Shown piece after piece: positions 40,868-49,271 of a stretch of 64,000 nt of DNA. This DNA is from a virus. Location of the stretch: positions 1-64,000 of IMG/VR virus record IMGVR_UViG_3300042988_000771, one strand, 5' to 3'. A program made the translations under genes and the position numbers. Numbering within the stretch: the first letter of the stretch is position 1; the number at the start of each line of letters is the position of its first letter. The notes under the pieces are model-generated. The model saw nothing but the letters and a program-made list of their open reading frames with translations, was not told where the DNA came from and ran no database searches.

Positions 40868-43542
40868 CGGCCCTCCAGGAGATCGTCCAGCGCCCCGGCC
40901 TCGTGCAGCTTGCCGATGACCCCGATCTGGAGGTCGCCGTCCTCCAAGTAGGGGCCGGACCCGCTGACCTTGGTCAGGCGGCACAGTTCCTCCATCGAGG
41001 TGAACCCCTCGGCAGGGCGGGCAGCGGTGATCTTGTCCGCCGTCTTCGGGCCGATGCCCTTGATCGACCCCAGCCCCTTGCGGATGGCGTTCGTCCTCTT
41101 GTCCACGGTGTAGGACGAGCCGGAGATGTTGACGTCCGCACGGCGCAGGCTGATGCCCCGCTCGCGGGCGTTGCGGAGGTAGATCTGCTCCTTGGTCTCC
41201 CGCTCCCCCTTGCGCTTCTGGCTGCCCTCAGCGACCTTCAGCAGGGCGGCGAAGAACTCCACGGGGTGGTGGGTGGCGAGGTAGGCGCAGCGGTAGGCGG
41301 TCAGCCCGTAGGCCGTGGAGTGGGCCTGGTTGAACCCGTAAGCGGCGAAGCCCTCGATGGCCTCCCACAGCCAGTCCCAGTCCTTGCTGGTGAAGCCCTC
41401 GTCGATGGCCATGTCCCGCACCTGCGCCCGGTAGCCCTCGATCACCTTGCCCGCGTCCCCGATGGACTCGTTCGACGCCTTGACCGCCTTCAGGAAGGCG
41501 GTGAGGTCGTCGGCGCCCATCCCCAGGTCGCGCAGGATGGAGATGACCTGCTCCTGGAAGAGCATGATCCCGTAGGTCTTGAGGGTGTGGCGTTCGATGA
41601 TCTCGTGGCGCTTGGGCACCTCCCACTCGCCCTTGCGCCGGGAGATGTAGTCGTCCGTGGCACCGGAGTTCATCGTGGCCGGGCGGAACAGCGCCATGGC
41701 CGCGACGATGTCGGCGATCTTGGTGGGCTTGAGACGACGGCAGCCCTTGGCGGCCGTGTAGCCCTCCAGCTGGAAGACGCCCGCGGTGTCGCCGCGGCTG
41801 ATGGCTGCGTACGTCTTGGGGTCCGACAGCGGAATCCAGTCCAGCCCCGCGTAGATGTCCCGGCCGAGGTTGTCCATGCACTCGTGCAGCACGGACAGCG
41901 TCTTGAGGCCGAGGACGTCCAGCTTGACCAGCCCAAGTGCTTCGACGTCCTTCATCTCGTACTGGGTGACGATGGTGTCGCTGGACGCCACCTTCATCAG
42001 CGGGACGAGGTTGTTCAGCTCCGCTTCGGTGGTGGTGATGACAAGACCCGCCGCATGAGTCCCATACGCGCTAAACGGCGCGATGTCGGCGATGGCCTGG
42101 AGGTGTGCCTTGTCTGCCTCAGGGACTTCAGACCAAGCGCCAACAGGGCTGCCAGCCCGAGACTGAGCAGCGTAGTACTTGACGCGAAGGCTGCCCTTTG
42201 CCCCGTCGTCATCCTCGTCTTCTCCATGAAGGCTGTACTCCTGCCATGTGCCGATCTGCGTGACCGAGAACCGACCGCGCAGGTAGGTGATCAACTCCTT
42301 GCGTCGGGAGTGCTCCACATCCAAGTCGATGTCCGGGGGCTTTGTCCTGTCACGCGAGATGAACCTCTCGAACGACAGCCCCCACTTGAGCGGGTCGAAC
42401 TGCGTGATGCCCAGCAGCCAGCAGGCCATGGACCCCGAGGCCGACCCGCGCGCCTGGTAGAACACCTTGTTGATCCGGCACCAGTCGGTGACCTCCTTGA
42501 CCAGCAGGAGGTAGCCCGCCATCCCGGTGTCCTTGATGACCTCCAACTCGCTCGCCAGACGCGCACCGCGCTCGGCCTGCGCCTTGCCGCCGAACTTCAT
42601 GTCCAGCAAGGCGTTGAAGCAGGTCGCCTCCAACTCCTTGTCGGGGTCGTCGACGGTGAACGGGATGTTGTAGTGGTAGGTGTCTAACTCGGGAATGGCA
42701 AGGTCATGGGCTCCCAGGAGGTCTGCAAGTCCCTCGGCGCCGTAGGCGTATCGGGCAGCATCGTGGCGATCTGCGAACCAGAGCGCGTCGGCAAGTCCAA
42801 AGCCGTCTCCTGGAAACGTGGCGTCGTCGGGGTCAGGTCCGAACGAAACAAGTCGCTTGAGCGCATTGTGAATCTCCTGATCGTCATGCTCGCAGTAGTG
42901 CGAGTCCTGGGTGAGAACGGCTGGTATGCCCAGCCCGTAAGACATCTGGAACAACTGCTCGGCAAGGTCGTTGTCGTTCCAGCCGTCGCCGTGGTCGATG
43001 TTGTGGTTCTGCAACTCCACGTAGAACTTGTCGAACCAGCCGTTATAGGCCTTCATCAACTGCATGGAGTGCTTGAAGTCGCCCGTGACGATGCCCTGAG
43101 CGATGAAGCCGAAGTAGCAGCCGGAAGTGGCGGCGATGCCCTTGAGCAGCCCCGCCTCGCTCAACTCCGCCATGTCGGCGTGGTCGATGACCGGCTTGTT
43201 GTAGAAGTTGCGGTGCGTCTGGCTGCTGAGTCGAACGAGGTTCTTGTAACCCTCGGTCGTGTAGGCCACGACGCACATGTGGTGGCGCTTGGCCTTCTTG
43301 TCGTTGCGGTCGTGCACGACGTACAACTCGGAGCCGGGGAAGGGCTTGATGCCCGCGGCCTTGCAGTGCTTGTAGAGCTGGATGGTCCCCGCCATATTGC
43401 CGTGGTCCGTCAAGCCAAGGGCGGGCTGCCCGTAGCGAGCGACGGTCTTGACCATGTCCTTAACGTCGGGCAGCGCGTCGCCAGCGGAGAAGCGCGAGTG
43501 CGAGTGAAGGTTCCAGATGCTGCTGCTGCGCTTGATCCTCAC
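40864..43542 (-). CDS. dnaE: DNA polymerase III alpha-type replicative polymerase with PHP domain
   Basis: 892 aa, GTG in GTGA overlap. N-terminal PHP domain: NLHSHSRFSAGDAL, LTDHGNMAGT and a later Asp/His set, possibly a proofreading nuclease or relic. Polymerase core: QARGSASGS, RFISRDRTKPPDIDLD with the catalytic Asp pair near residue 400, YGTHAAGLV and LKTLSVLHECMDN. Near 830 a helix-hairpin-helix GLGSIKGIGPKTADKI binds DNA. At 892 aa it lacks the OB and tau-binding tail of the bacterial enzyme (about 1160 aa), so it should work without the host clamp-loader contact. Confidence 0.9.
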   Translation of the reverse strand: MRIKRSSSIWNLHSHSRFSAGDALPDVKDMVKTVARYGQPALGLTDHGNMAGTIQLYKHCKAAGIKPFPGSELYVVHDRNDKKAKRHHMCVVAYTTEGYKNLVRLSSQTHRNFYNKPVIDHADMAELSEAGLLKGIAATSGCYFGFIAQGIVTGDFKHSMQLMKAYNGWFDKFYVELQNHNIDHGDGWNDNDLAEQLFQMSYGLGIPAVLTQDSHYCEHDDQEIHNALKRLVSFGPDPDDATFPGDGFGLADALWFADRHDAARYAYGAEGLADLLGAHDLAIPELDTYHYNIPFTVDDPDKELEATCFNALLDMKFGGKAQAERGARLASELEVIKDTGMAGYLLLVKEVTDWCRINKVFYQARGSASGSMACWLLGITQFDPLKWGLSFERFISRDRTKPPDIDLDVEHSRRKELITYLRGRFSVTQIGTWQEYSLHGEDEDDDGAKGSLRVKYYAAQSRAGSPVGAWSEVPEADKAHLQAIADIAPFSAYGTHAAGLVITTTEAELNNLVPLMKVASSDTIVTQYEMKDVEALGLVKLDVLGLKTLSVLHECMDNLGRDIYAGLDWIPLSDPKTYAAISRGDTAGVFQLEGYTAAKGCRRLKPTKIADIVAAMALFRPATMNSGATDDYISRRKGEWEVPKRHEIIERHTLKTYGIMLFQEQVISILRDLGMGADDLTAFLKAVKASNESIGDAGKVIEGYRAQVRDMAIDEGFTSKDWDWLWEAIEGFAAYGFNQAHSTAYGLTAYRCAYLATHHPVEFFAALLKVAEGSQKRKGERETKEQIYLRNARERGISLRRADVNISGSSYTVDKRTNAIRKGLGSIKGIGPKTADKITAARPAEGFTSMEELCRLTKVSGSGPYLEDGDLQIGVIGKLHEAGALDDLLEGR

Positions 43543-43868
43543 TTCTTGGACCCCCGCAACTGCCTGGTGTTGAACATGCCCGCCCACTCGGGATGCACGC
43601 GCATCATCTTGCGCGAGTAGTAGGCGGCGAAGTTCTGGTTGATCTTGTACTGGTCGCCCGAGGTGCGCATCATCGACCGCCACCGGAACTGCCCGATGAT
43701 CATCTCGAACCCGCAGCGCTTGACGCCTGCGTCACGTACCTCCGCGCAGATGCGCTCCAACTCCGGGAACACGTGCGGATTCTTGCTGTCGAACTCCTTG
43801 GCGAGCCGCTCCCACTTGGTTGAGCGGTCCTCAGGCTCCTTGCTTCGCTTGACGATGATGACTGCCAT
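43539..43868 (-). CDS. Conserved phage protein of unknown function
   Basis: 109 aa from ATG 43868, GGAGG 7 nt upstream. Pattern FEMIIGQFRWRSMMRTSGD, then YKINQNFAAYYSRKMMR and P-x-x-AGMFNTRQLR; I have seen this layout (W, YK-x-N, YY-AR-x-M, F-x-x-R-LR) in proteins beside nuclease and polymerase genes but know no function. Basic N- and C-termini fit a DNA-binding helper. Confidence 0.6.
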   Translation of the reverse strand: MAVIIVKRSKEPEDRSTKWERLAKEFDSKNPHVFPELERICAEVRDAGVKRCGFEMIIGQFRWRSMMRTSGDQYKINQNFAAYYSRKMMRVHPEWAGMFNTRQLRGSKK

Positions 43869-43880
43869 GTCGTACCTCCG

Positions 43881-43949
43881 TGCACTGGCCCGACTCGAAC
43901 GGGCAAGCGGCCACCGCACCTTCCCACGGATTGCGGCCCACGCAGCGCT
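43881..43949 (-). ncRNA. tRNA-like element in intercistronic gap (not a canonical tRNA)
   Basis: A perfect T-arm (GCCCG, loop TTCGAGT, CGGGC) is followed by CAGTGC, which can pair with GCGCTG at the 5' end of the element, as an acceptor stem would. The 38 nt between do not fold into standard D and anticodon arms, although CCGCA/TGCGG can pair. It fills the only sizeable gap of the replication operon. May be a decayed tRNA, a processing signal or coincidence. Confidence 0.3.
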
Positions 43950-43956
43950 GGTGTTG

Positions 43957-44754
43957 CTAGACCCCTGCCTCATCCAGCAGGAGCCGAATGATGGTCGACT
44001 TCTTCGCCCCAGCGGGGATGTCGACCTCGGCCTTGGCCGCGATGGCCTTCAGCTCGGGGATCGTCATGTCGATGAGGGCATCCTCATCCAGCACCAAGTC
44101 GTCATCCTCTGCGGCAGAGGACTTGGTCTCAGAAGGGATCTCGTCCTCGTCGTCCTTGACGACACGGCGAGCCGAGCGCGGCACGACCTCGTCGCCCTCG
44201 TCGTCCTTCTCGAAGCGGGACGCCTTGGCGGGCTTGGCAGCCTGACCGGGGGCGTTCTCCTCGAAGGACTTCGCCAGGATCTCCTCGATGTCCTTGCCAT
44301 CCTTCAGCAAGGCCTTGATGTTGACCTCGTACTTGTCGTCGGCCTCCACGTCGTAGTCCGTCTCCAGACCCTTGCCCGACCGCATGACGATGTAGTCGCG
44401 GTTGGTGATCGTCCCGTCGTTGCGCTCGGCGCGGGCGAACATGCGCTTCGCGAGGCTGATCGGGATGCGGTGAGGAGCAACGTAGTTGCCCTTGACCACG
44501 TGGACGTTGGTGGCGTACTTGCGGCTGGACCGCTGCACGTCCTCGTCGTCGCTGGTGCAGCCGGGGCACGTGTCCTTGTCCCGCGTGCACGGGAAGGAGC
44601 GGCGGTCGGAGGTGTAGTGCTCGCGGAACTCGATCCAGTCGTCCGTCTCCTGGAGGAAGCGGACCTTCTGCTCGCCGTCCTTGAAGTTGCGGAGGTACAG
44701 GCCGTCGTTGTCGAACTCTTCGGGTGCTTCTGACTTCTTTGTTCCAAAGCGCAT
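43957..44754 (-). CDS. Single-stranded DNA-binding protein, gp32-like
   Basis: 265 aa. The layout follows phage gp32-type SSBs: QKVRFLQETDDW, a zinc site CTRDKDTCPGC near residues 56-66, then ATNVHVVKGNYVAP and an OB-like core, an acidic linker with Asp/Glu clusters, and a C-terminal LEM/HeH-like helix pair (IDMTIPELKAIAAKAE... TIIRLLLDEAG) instead of a plain acidic tail. It coats ssDNA at the fork. Beside primase, helicase and polymerase genes. Confidence 0.68.
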   Translation of the reverse strand: MRFGTKKSEAPEEFDNDGLYLRNFKDGEQKVRFLQETDDWIEFREHYTSDRRSFPCTRDKDTCPGCTSDDEDVQRSSRKYATNVHVVKGNYVAPHRIPISLAKRMFARAERNDGTITNRDYIVMRSGKGLETDYDVEADDKYEVNIKALLKDGKDIEEILAKSFEENAPGQAAKPAKASRFEKDDEGDEVVPRSARRVVKDDEDEIPSETKSSAAEDDDLVLDEDALIDMTIPELKAIAAKAEVDIPAGAKKSTIIRLLLDEAGV

Positions 44755-44767
44755 TGTGCTCTGCTCT

Positions 44768-44965
44768 CTACTGGTAGTTGCTGACTGTTTCCACTGTCTG
44801 CTCGATGATCTCGATCAGCTTCTTGTTGACCTGCTCGGCCAGCAGGTCGATATGGGTGTTGACGTCCATGCCCTCGGACACGTCGTCCGAGATGGCCAGA
44901 CGCACCCACGACTTGTCACCCTTGATGGTGACCTCGTGGGTGATGCCGACTTCGATGCGCGTCAC
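44768..44965 (-). CDS. Small unknown protein
   Basis: 65 aa, GTG in GTGA overlap. Begins TRIEVGITHEVTIKGDKSWV, a two-strand sheet, followed by an acidic helix with NTHIDLLAEQVNKKLIEII. Possibly interacts with the SSB encoded next; no evidence beyond position. Confidence 0.55.
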   Translation of the reverse strand: MTRIEVGITHEVTIKGDKSWVRLAISDDVSEGMDVNTHIDLLAEQVNKKLIEIIEQTVETVSNYQ

Positions 44966-45438
44966 TTCTTCTTCAACTCCTTGACGATCTCGTCCACGCG
45001 CTTCTGCGCCGCGGCTGCCCCGGCTTCGTCGCCCCGCTCGGTGAGCAGCTTGACCCTGTTCTTCCAGTACCAGGACTTGGAGTACATCCGCGAGCGCCAG
45101 TCCCGCTCGGACTGGGTGTAGCGCGGAGGACGGCCGATCCGCTTGGCCTGCCCGTCGTGCTCGAACACCACGGTCTTGGACTTCATGTAGTTCTGGATGC
45201 TCTTGATGTCCTCGCGGGTGTAGAGGTAGATCTTCACCTTGCCGAACATCGTGTACTTGCTGGGCTGGCATCCCGGCACGTCGTCCGCGATGTACTTGCG
45301 CAGCACGTAGTCGCTCACCCCGCAGGAGGCAGCAGCCTCGCGGAGGAGGAAGTAGTCGCCCGGCAGCGAGCGCACGAAGCGCGTGGCCGGGTCGATGGTC
45401 ACCGTGCGGTCCATGACCTCAGGCGGGGTGATGCTCAT
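44962..45438 (-). CDS. HTH DNA-binding protein (MerR/excisionase-like)
   Basis: 158 aa. FLLREAAASCGVSDYVLRKYI is a helix-turn-helix and IYLYTREDIKSIQNYM the beta-wing and following helix of the MerR/Xis winged-helix type. The rest is basic and Trp/Tyr-rich (YSKSWYWKNRVKLL) and a coiled coil ending in poly-Lys. With no integrase in the window, a regulator or replication-origin binding role is more likely than excision. Confidence 0.65.
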   Translation of the reverse strand: MSITPPEVMDRTVTIDPATRFVRSLPGDYFLLREAAASCGVSDYVLRKYIADDVPGCQPSKYTMFGKVKIYLYTREDIKSIQNYMKSKTVVFEHDGQAKRIGRPPRYTQSERDWRSRMYSKSWYWKNRVKLLTERGDEAGAAAAQKRVDEIVKELKKK

Positions 45439-45830
45439 TCGGGGTCTCCCGTGTCCTTGGTCACCCGCACATAGGGCTTGTTCGGGGTGATGGAGATGAA
45501 GGCCGACAGGCTCTCAGGCGAGAGCGGCATTGCCGGGTCCTTGATCGCGGCCTCCAGCAGCTTCTTGTCCACCTTGTAGGTGCACAGGCGCTTGAACACG
45601 CGCTTGCCGAGGTACTTCTCCAAGCCCTTCTCGTCCACGCGCACGGTCTCCCCTGCGACGACGGTGACCTTGTAGTCGTCGCCCCGAACGCAAACGAGGT
45701 CCGACTTGGTCTGGCTGACCAGCATCTCCTGGCACAGCTCGTTCTCGACCTTGTCGAACCTCTCCTTGGCGACCTCCAAGGCCGCCTTTGCGACCTGGTA
45801 CTCGAAGACCAGTTCCTCGTTGATTGCCAT
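45435..45830 (-). CDS. Unknown protein with N-terminal coiled coil
   Basis: 131 aa from ATG 45830; a longer frame to 45914 lacks support. Residues 5-40 are a charged coiled coil (FEYQVAKAALEVAKERFDKV), then a strand set with VCVRGDDYKVTVVAGETV, and a winged-helix-like basic part ending in KPYVRVTKD. Resembles Gam- or Gp157-like host-nuclease inhibitors in layout only. Unassigned. Confidence 0.58.
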   Translation of the reverse strand: MAINEELVFEYQVAKAALEVAKERFDKVENELCQEMLVSQTKSDLVCVRGDDYKVTVVAGETVRVDEKGLEKYLGKRVFKRLCTYKVDKKLLEAAIKDPAMPLSPESLSAFISITPNKPYVRVTKDTGDPE

Positions 45831-45840
45831 GAGTGTGACC

Positions 45841-46662
45841 CTACCTTTGAGTAGATGTAGATGCAAGTGTCTTTGCCAAAGTATCCGAACGTGTATCAAG
45901 GTCCATCTCGCCAAGGTCCTTGAAGCGGTCGGACCAGAACAGGCGGCGGGTCAGGACGCCCGCGAGGTTGAGCGCCCACTCCGCCTTGCTGGCGCCCAGA
46001 TGCCCCGCCCTGTCCATGTCGTAGGCGATCCAGACGATGCGTGGGCCCAGCGCCACGATCTGCTTGACCTGCTTGTCGTCCAGCAGCGAGCCGTAGGACC
46101 CAATGGCATCATGCCCTGCCTGCCTGACAGCGCAGACGTCCATCGCGCCCTCCACGAGCACCAGGACGTCGGTCTGCACCAACTCGGGTACGCCGAACAG
46201 CAGCTCGGTCTTGCGTACGCCCTTGGGGTAGCGGTACTTGGGTCCACCGGGGTCGTCGATGTTGCGGTGCACCACGCCCAGCGGCCTGCCGTTCATGGCG
46301 CGGATCGGGTAGCAGGGCTGGTCCTTGAACCCGTCCCAGCCGAGACGGTAGGTGCGGGAGGTCTCCTCCTCGAAGCGGGCGATCCAGTAGTCGTGCACGG
46401 GGCCGGAGTCGAACTGGTCCAGCCACGACTCGGACTTCTCCAGCGACAGGTAGTCCAGCGTCTCCATGGCCTGGTCCAGCAGGAGGTCGACATCGGGGGT
46501 GTAGCCCTGCGTCGTGCCCTTGGCCCCGCAGACCATGCACACCCACTTGCCGGTGTTCACGTTCACCCGCGCCGAGGGGTTGGTGTCGTCGTGCTTGGGA
46601 CAGGTGAACGATCGCCACTGGCCATGCCCCTTGGCCAGCGCCTGGTCCAACGTGATGAGCAT
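45841..46662 (-). CDS. DNA primase with zinc and Toprim domains
   Basis: 273 aa. Zinc ribbon: FTCPKHDDTNPSARV and WVCMVCG with three Cys and a His near residues 20-45, as in DnaG-type CHC2 domains. Toprim: VLVLVEGAMDVCAVRQAG near 167-185 with the catalytic Glu, and IVWIAYDMDRAG with the D-x-D. Short compared with DnaG (580 aa) and without a helicase-binding end, as usual in phages where primase and helicase are separate. ATG overlaps the helicase stop by one base. Confidence 0.85.
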   Translation of the reverse strand: MLITLDQALAKGHGQWRSFTCPKHDDTNPSARVNVNTGKWVCMVCGAKGTTQGYTPDVDLLLDQAMETLDYLSLEKSESWLDQFDSGPVHDYWIARFEEETSRTYRLGWDGFKDQPCYPIRAMNGRPLGVVHRNIDDPGGPKYRYPKGVRKTELLFGVPELVQTDVLVLVEGAMDVCAVRQAGHDAIGSYGSLLDDKQVKQIVALGPRIVWIAYDMDRAGHLGASKAEWALNLAGVLTRRLFWSDRFKDLGEMDLDTRSDTLAKTLASTSTQR

Positions 46663-47921
46663 CAGTCGTCCTCCTCCATCTGCGCGTCGCGCATGGCGAT
46701 CTCCTTGGCCCGCTCCATCTTGATCTCCTCGAACCGCCCCTCGTTGGGCAGGAACATCGTGGAGTAGATGACTCCCGACTCCCCCGAGCGATTGGCGTCG
46801 ATGAGGTAGGTGGCGACCGACTTGCTGCGGCGCTTCATGGTGACGATGACGTCGGCGTCCTGACCGAGGGCGTCGGACTGCGCGAGGTTCTTGGTGCGCG
46901 GTGGCTTCCAGCCCTTGACCTCGCCCTCGCGGTTGATCTGCGCGGCAGCGACGATGGGGACGGAGTTGACCTGCGCGATCTCCTTGGTGATGTTGGAGAT
47001 CGCGGCCATCATGCGCCAGTCCTCCACCGCCCTCTTGCCGAACGGGCTGATCAGCAGGCCCATGTGGTCGATCACGGCGAACTCGGTCTCCTTGGTGTGG
47101 GCGGCGATGGTCGCCGTGGAGATGCCGCCCTTGGAGGTGTCGATGACGAACAGTTCCGCACCGTTGAGGTGCTCGTTGATCTGCCCGACGAGCTTGCGGT
47201 AGCGGATGGGATCGAAGTGGCGCCCGTGCAGGTCCGTGTGCCGCACGTCCCTGATGCCCAACTCGTAGGCGAGCATGACGTGGATGCGGGTCATCACCTG
47301 CTTGCTCGGCATCTCACAGGAGAACAGCGTCGTGCGCCTGCCCGCGAGCAGCGCGTGGACGATCATGCTCGCCAGCGTCCATGACTTGCCCTGCTTGAGC
47401 CGGGCGGCGACCACCCAGAAGTCCCCAGCAGAAGGCCCACCCGTCGTCTTCTGAAGGGTGGGCCAGGGCATTTCGATGGAGTCGATCTTCTCGTCGTAGG
47501 TGTCCAGGAAGCTGAGGTCCTGCAACGCATTCGTCAGCTTGTAGGTGGCGAAGTTGCTGGGGTGCTGGATGGACGAGAAGAACGCGTAGGCCTCGTCGGT
47601 GTCGCCGTTCCGCAACGCCTCTCCTGCTCCTTGGAGTGCGGTCACCATGGTGCGGTGCGTGTGCTTGTCCTTGACCTCGTCGCAGATGAAGCCGACATCG
47701 ACGAACGCCTCGGAGTAGGGGAAGTCGGGGTACTTGGTCTTCAGCGCCTCGGCGCTGGGCTGCTTGTCGTAGTTCGACGGGTAGGCGATGAGCCAGCGGT
47801 ACTCCGACTGGTAGGTCTGGAACATCTCCGGAACCACCCCATACAGAGCCGCGGCCGAGGCATCGCCGATGTTGATCAGCGCACTGATCAACCTGGACTC
47901 GGTATTCGGTCGTTCGGGCAT
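46662..47921 (-). CDS. dnaB: DnaB-like replicative helicase
   Basis: 419 aa from ATG 47921 (a GTG 6 nt upstream is possible). RecA-type motor: GGPSAGDFWVVAARLKQGKSW with an atypical Walker A (R-L-K-Q-G-K-S, not GxxxxGKS) near residue 170, FSCEMP (H1a Glu), FAVIDHMGLL as Walker B near 285, and AAQINREGE plus SDALGQDADVI at H4. The N-terminal 110 residues are the DnaB helical domain. First gene of the replication operon, facing a divergent promoter. Confidence 0.85.
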   Translation of the reverse strand: MPERPNTESRLISALINIGDASAAALYGVVPEMFQTYQSEYRWLIAYPSNYDKQPSAEALKTKYPDFPYSEAFVDVGFICDEVKDKHTHRTMVTALQGAGEALRNGDTDEAYAFFSSIQHPSNFATYKLTNALQDLSFLDTYDEKIDSIEMPWPTLQKTTGGPSAGDFWVVAARLKQGKSWTLASMIVHALLAGRRTTLFSCEMPSKQVMTRIHVMLAYELGIRDVRHTDLHGRHFDPIRYRKLVGQINEHLNGAELFVIDTSKGGISTATIAAHTKETEFAVIDHMGLLISPFGKRAVEDWRMMAAISNITKEIAQVNSVPIVAAAQINREGEVKGWKPPRTKNLAQSDALGQDADVIVTMKRRSKSVATYLIDANRSGESGVIYSTMFLPNEGRFEEIKMERAKEIAMRDAQMEEDD

Positions 47922-47927
47922 GGGCAC

Positions 47928-47976
47928 ATTCCTACACTCTATTTACTATTCTGTCCAGACAAGTAGAATCTTCAGC
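47928..47976. promoter_or_regulatory. Divergent promoter region between the two genome arms
   Basis: An AT-rich stretch between helicase (minus) and HNH gene (plus). On the plus strand TAGAAT at 47964-47969 is a good -10 with TTTACT 16 nt upstream; it ends 7 nt before the ATG. On the minus strand TTCTAC and TAAATA with 17 nt between could serve the replication operon. Confidence 0.55.
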
Positions 47977-48435
47977 ATGAGAGAGCATCGTGGCCCTTCG
48001 TGGGAAGAGCGCTTCTGGAAGTACGTCACCGTTGGCGCACCGGACGAGTGCTGGTTGTGGAAGGGATCGCGGACCCGCGCATACGGGTCGATGATCATCC
48101 GCGGCAGGCATTGGTATGCCCATCGAGTGTCGTGGACCATCGCGAACGGACCGATTCCCGATGGGGCCTTCATCCTCCACTCGTGTGACGTTCCGCTTTG
48201 CGTCAATCCGAGCCACCTGCGCCCTGGTGACGCCGCTATGAACGCTCGCGACATGGTCGAGCGGGGACGGCACTTGTTCGCAGCGGGAGGCTGGTGCATC
48301 AACGGGCATCAGTACACGCCTGACAACCTGATGCCCCCAGATCATCAGTGGAAGTGTCGTGCGTGCTACGAGGCACGACGTGCTCCTATGTCCAAGCGAG
48401 GCAACCGCGGCATGGAGCTTGTCCTTCCTGCTTAG
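47977..48435 (+). CDS. HNH endonuclease, probably leaderless
   Basis: 152 aa. WEERFWKYVTVGAPDECWLW, YGSMIIRGRHWYAHRVSW, then HSCDVPLCVNPSHLRPGD and NARDMVERGR follow the HNH_3-type homing/phage endonuclease pattern (H-x-C-x-x-P-x-C-x-NP-x-H). The C-terminal half adds WCINGHQYTPDN and CRACYEARR, a second Cys-rich zinc module. No ribosome site precedes the ATG, which lies at the expected +1 of the TAGAAT promoter. First gene of the right arm. Confidence 0.75.
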   Translation: MREHRGPSWEERFWKYVTVGAPDECWLWKGSRTRAYGSMIIRGRHWYAHRVSWTIANGPIPDGAFILHSCDVPLCVNPSHLRPGDAAMNARDMVERGRHLFAAGGWCINGHQYTPDNLMPPDHQWKCRACYEARRAPMSKRGNRGMELVLPA

Positions 48436-48650
48436 ACCTTGCTGTCCAGTCCCCTGTGCCGGGCGGGGCAGGTACTCCTGTTCCCGGAAAGCAAGGGGTC
48501 ATGGGAGTCCTTGAGGCGAAAGGGTCAAGCTCCTACGACCCCGCCCGGCTGTGCATCCACACCGCCAGGAGACGGACGTCGAACGTAGCACCGCGTCCAT
48601 GTACGTGTCTCGCCATAGCCCGTACCCTGAGTAAGCGGGACAACCCGCGC

Positions 48651-49070
48651 ATGAAGATGGGAGCGCCGTTGTTCAACCACGATCTGACGGCCTTGGAGCA
48701 CAAGATCGACCTGCTTGCCCACGCCCTTCACCACATCGACGCACGACTAGACAGATTGGAACACCGCATGGCTACTCTCGAAGAGGTCACCGTTGCCCTT
48801 GAGGCCGCTGTCGACCGCATCGGCACGATCCTGACGGACGTCACGGCCGTCGCTACCAACGCACAGGCCGCTGCCACCGCAGCGCAGGAGGCCCTCGATG
48901 CCGCGAACGCCGCGGATGCCACCGAGGACGCCGACTTCCAGGCGCAGATCGACGCGCTGACCGCTGCCCTCACCGAGGCGCAGGCTGCTCTCCAGGCCCA
49001 GGCCGACGCGAACACCAACGCCGCTGCGCTCGTGCAGTCGCAGGTGGACGAGCTGAACGCCCTTCAGTAG
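48651..49070 (+). CDS. Coiled-coil protein
   Basis: 139 aa from ATG 48651; ATG 48657 or 48768 are alternatives, none with a clear ribosome site. After residue 10 nearly all helix: HKIDLLAHALHHIDARLDRL, then a long Ala/Glu/Asp/Thr heptad region up to the end (ALTEAQAALQAQAD). Compositionally like small phage spacer or fibre-core proteins. The following terminator hairpin closes its unit. Confidence 0.6.
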   Translation: MKMGAPLFNHDLTALEHKIDLLAHALHHIDARLDRLEHRMATLEEVTVALEAAVDRIGTILTDVTAVATNAQAAATAAQEALDAANAADATEDADFQAQIDALTAALTEAQAALQAQADANTNAAALVQSQVDELNALQ

Positions 49071-49090
49071 CCCCCCACGCTGAAGGGGAA

Positions 49091-49123
49091 GAGGCCCGCC
49101 ACCGGTCAGCGGTGGCGGGCCTC
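49091..49123 (+). terminator. Strong hairpin after coiled-coil gene
   Basis: A perfect 13-bp stem (GAGGCCCGCCACC with its complement) and 7-nt loop, starting 20 nt after the stop. No U-run follows, and the next promoter begins 4 nt later, so it insulates two transcripts. Confidence 0.6.
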
Positions 49124-49127
49124 GCTG

Positions 49128-49157
49128 TTGACACCGGTCGGGATCGGGGTCTAGAAA
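49128..49157 (+). promoter_or_regulatory. Sigma-70-type promoter
   Basis: TTGACA at 49128-49133 and TAGAAA at 49152-49157 with an 18-nt spacer. It lies right behind the hairpin terminator and 120 nt before the next start codon, leaving a long structured leader. Confidence 0.65.
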
Positions 49158-49222
49158 TGGACCACCCCCGCCGACCGAGGCAGGTCAACGGGGGTGAACG
49201 TCCAGCGAGGTGGTGCCCTCGC

Positions 49223-49271
49223 GTATTCCGATCCTACGGAATACCCACACCTCGTGACAAGCCCGAGGTGT
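49223..49271 (+). promoter_or_regulatory. Two leader hairpins, the second sequestering the ribosome site
   Basis: Hairpin 1 is an 8-bp stem GTATTCCG/CGGAATAC with loop ATCCTA. Hairpin 2 pairs ACACCTC (49247-49253) with GAGGTGT (49265-49271); GAGGTG is the only Shine-Dalgarno sequence of the next gene, 6-8 nt before its ATG, so folding would block translation. Upstream ACCCCC..GGGGGT can form another stem. Confidence 0.55.

Noticed and set aside
43881-43949. A functional tRNA
   Set aside because: The T-arm and acceptor pairing are present, but no standard D arm, anticodon loop or CCA can be placed in the 38 nt between.
44962-45438. Excisionase (Xis) identity for the winged HTH protein
   Set aside because: No integrase, attachment site or repressor is visible, and it lies inside the replication operon.
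48348-48650. Upstream extension of the coiled-coil gene at 48651
   Set aside because: The extension overlaps the end of the HNH gene and has an unlikely composition; no ribosome site supports it.
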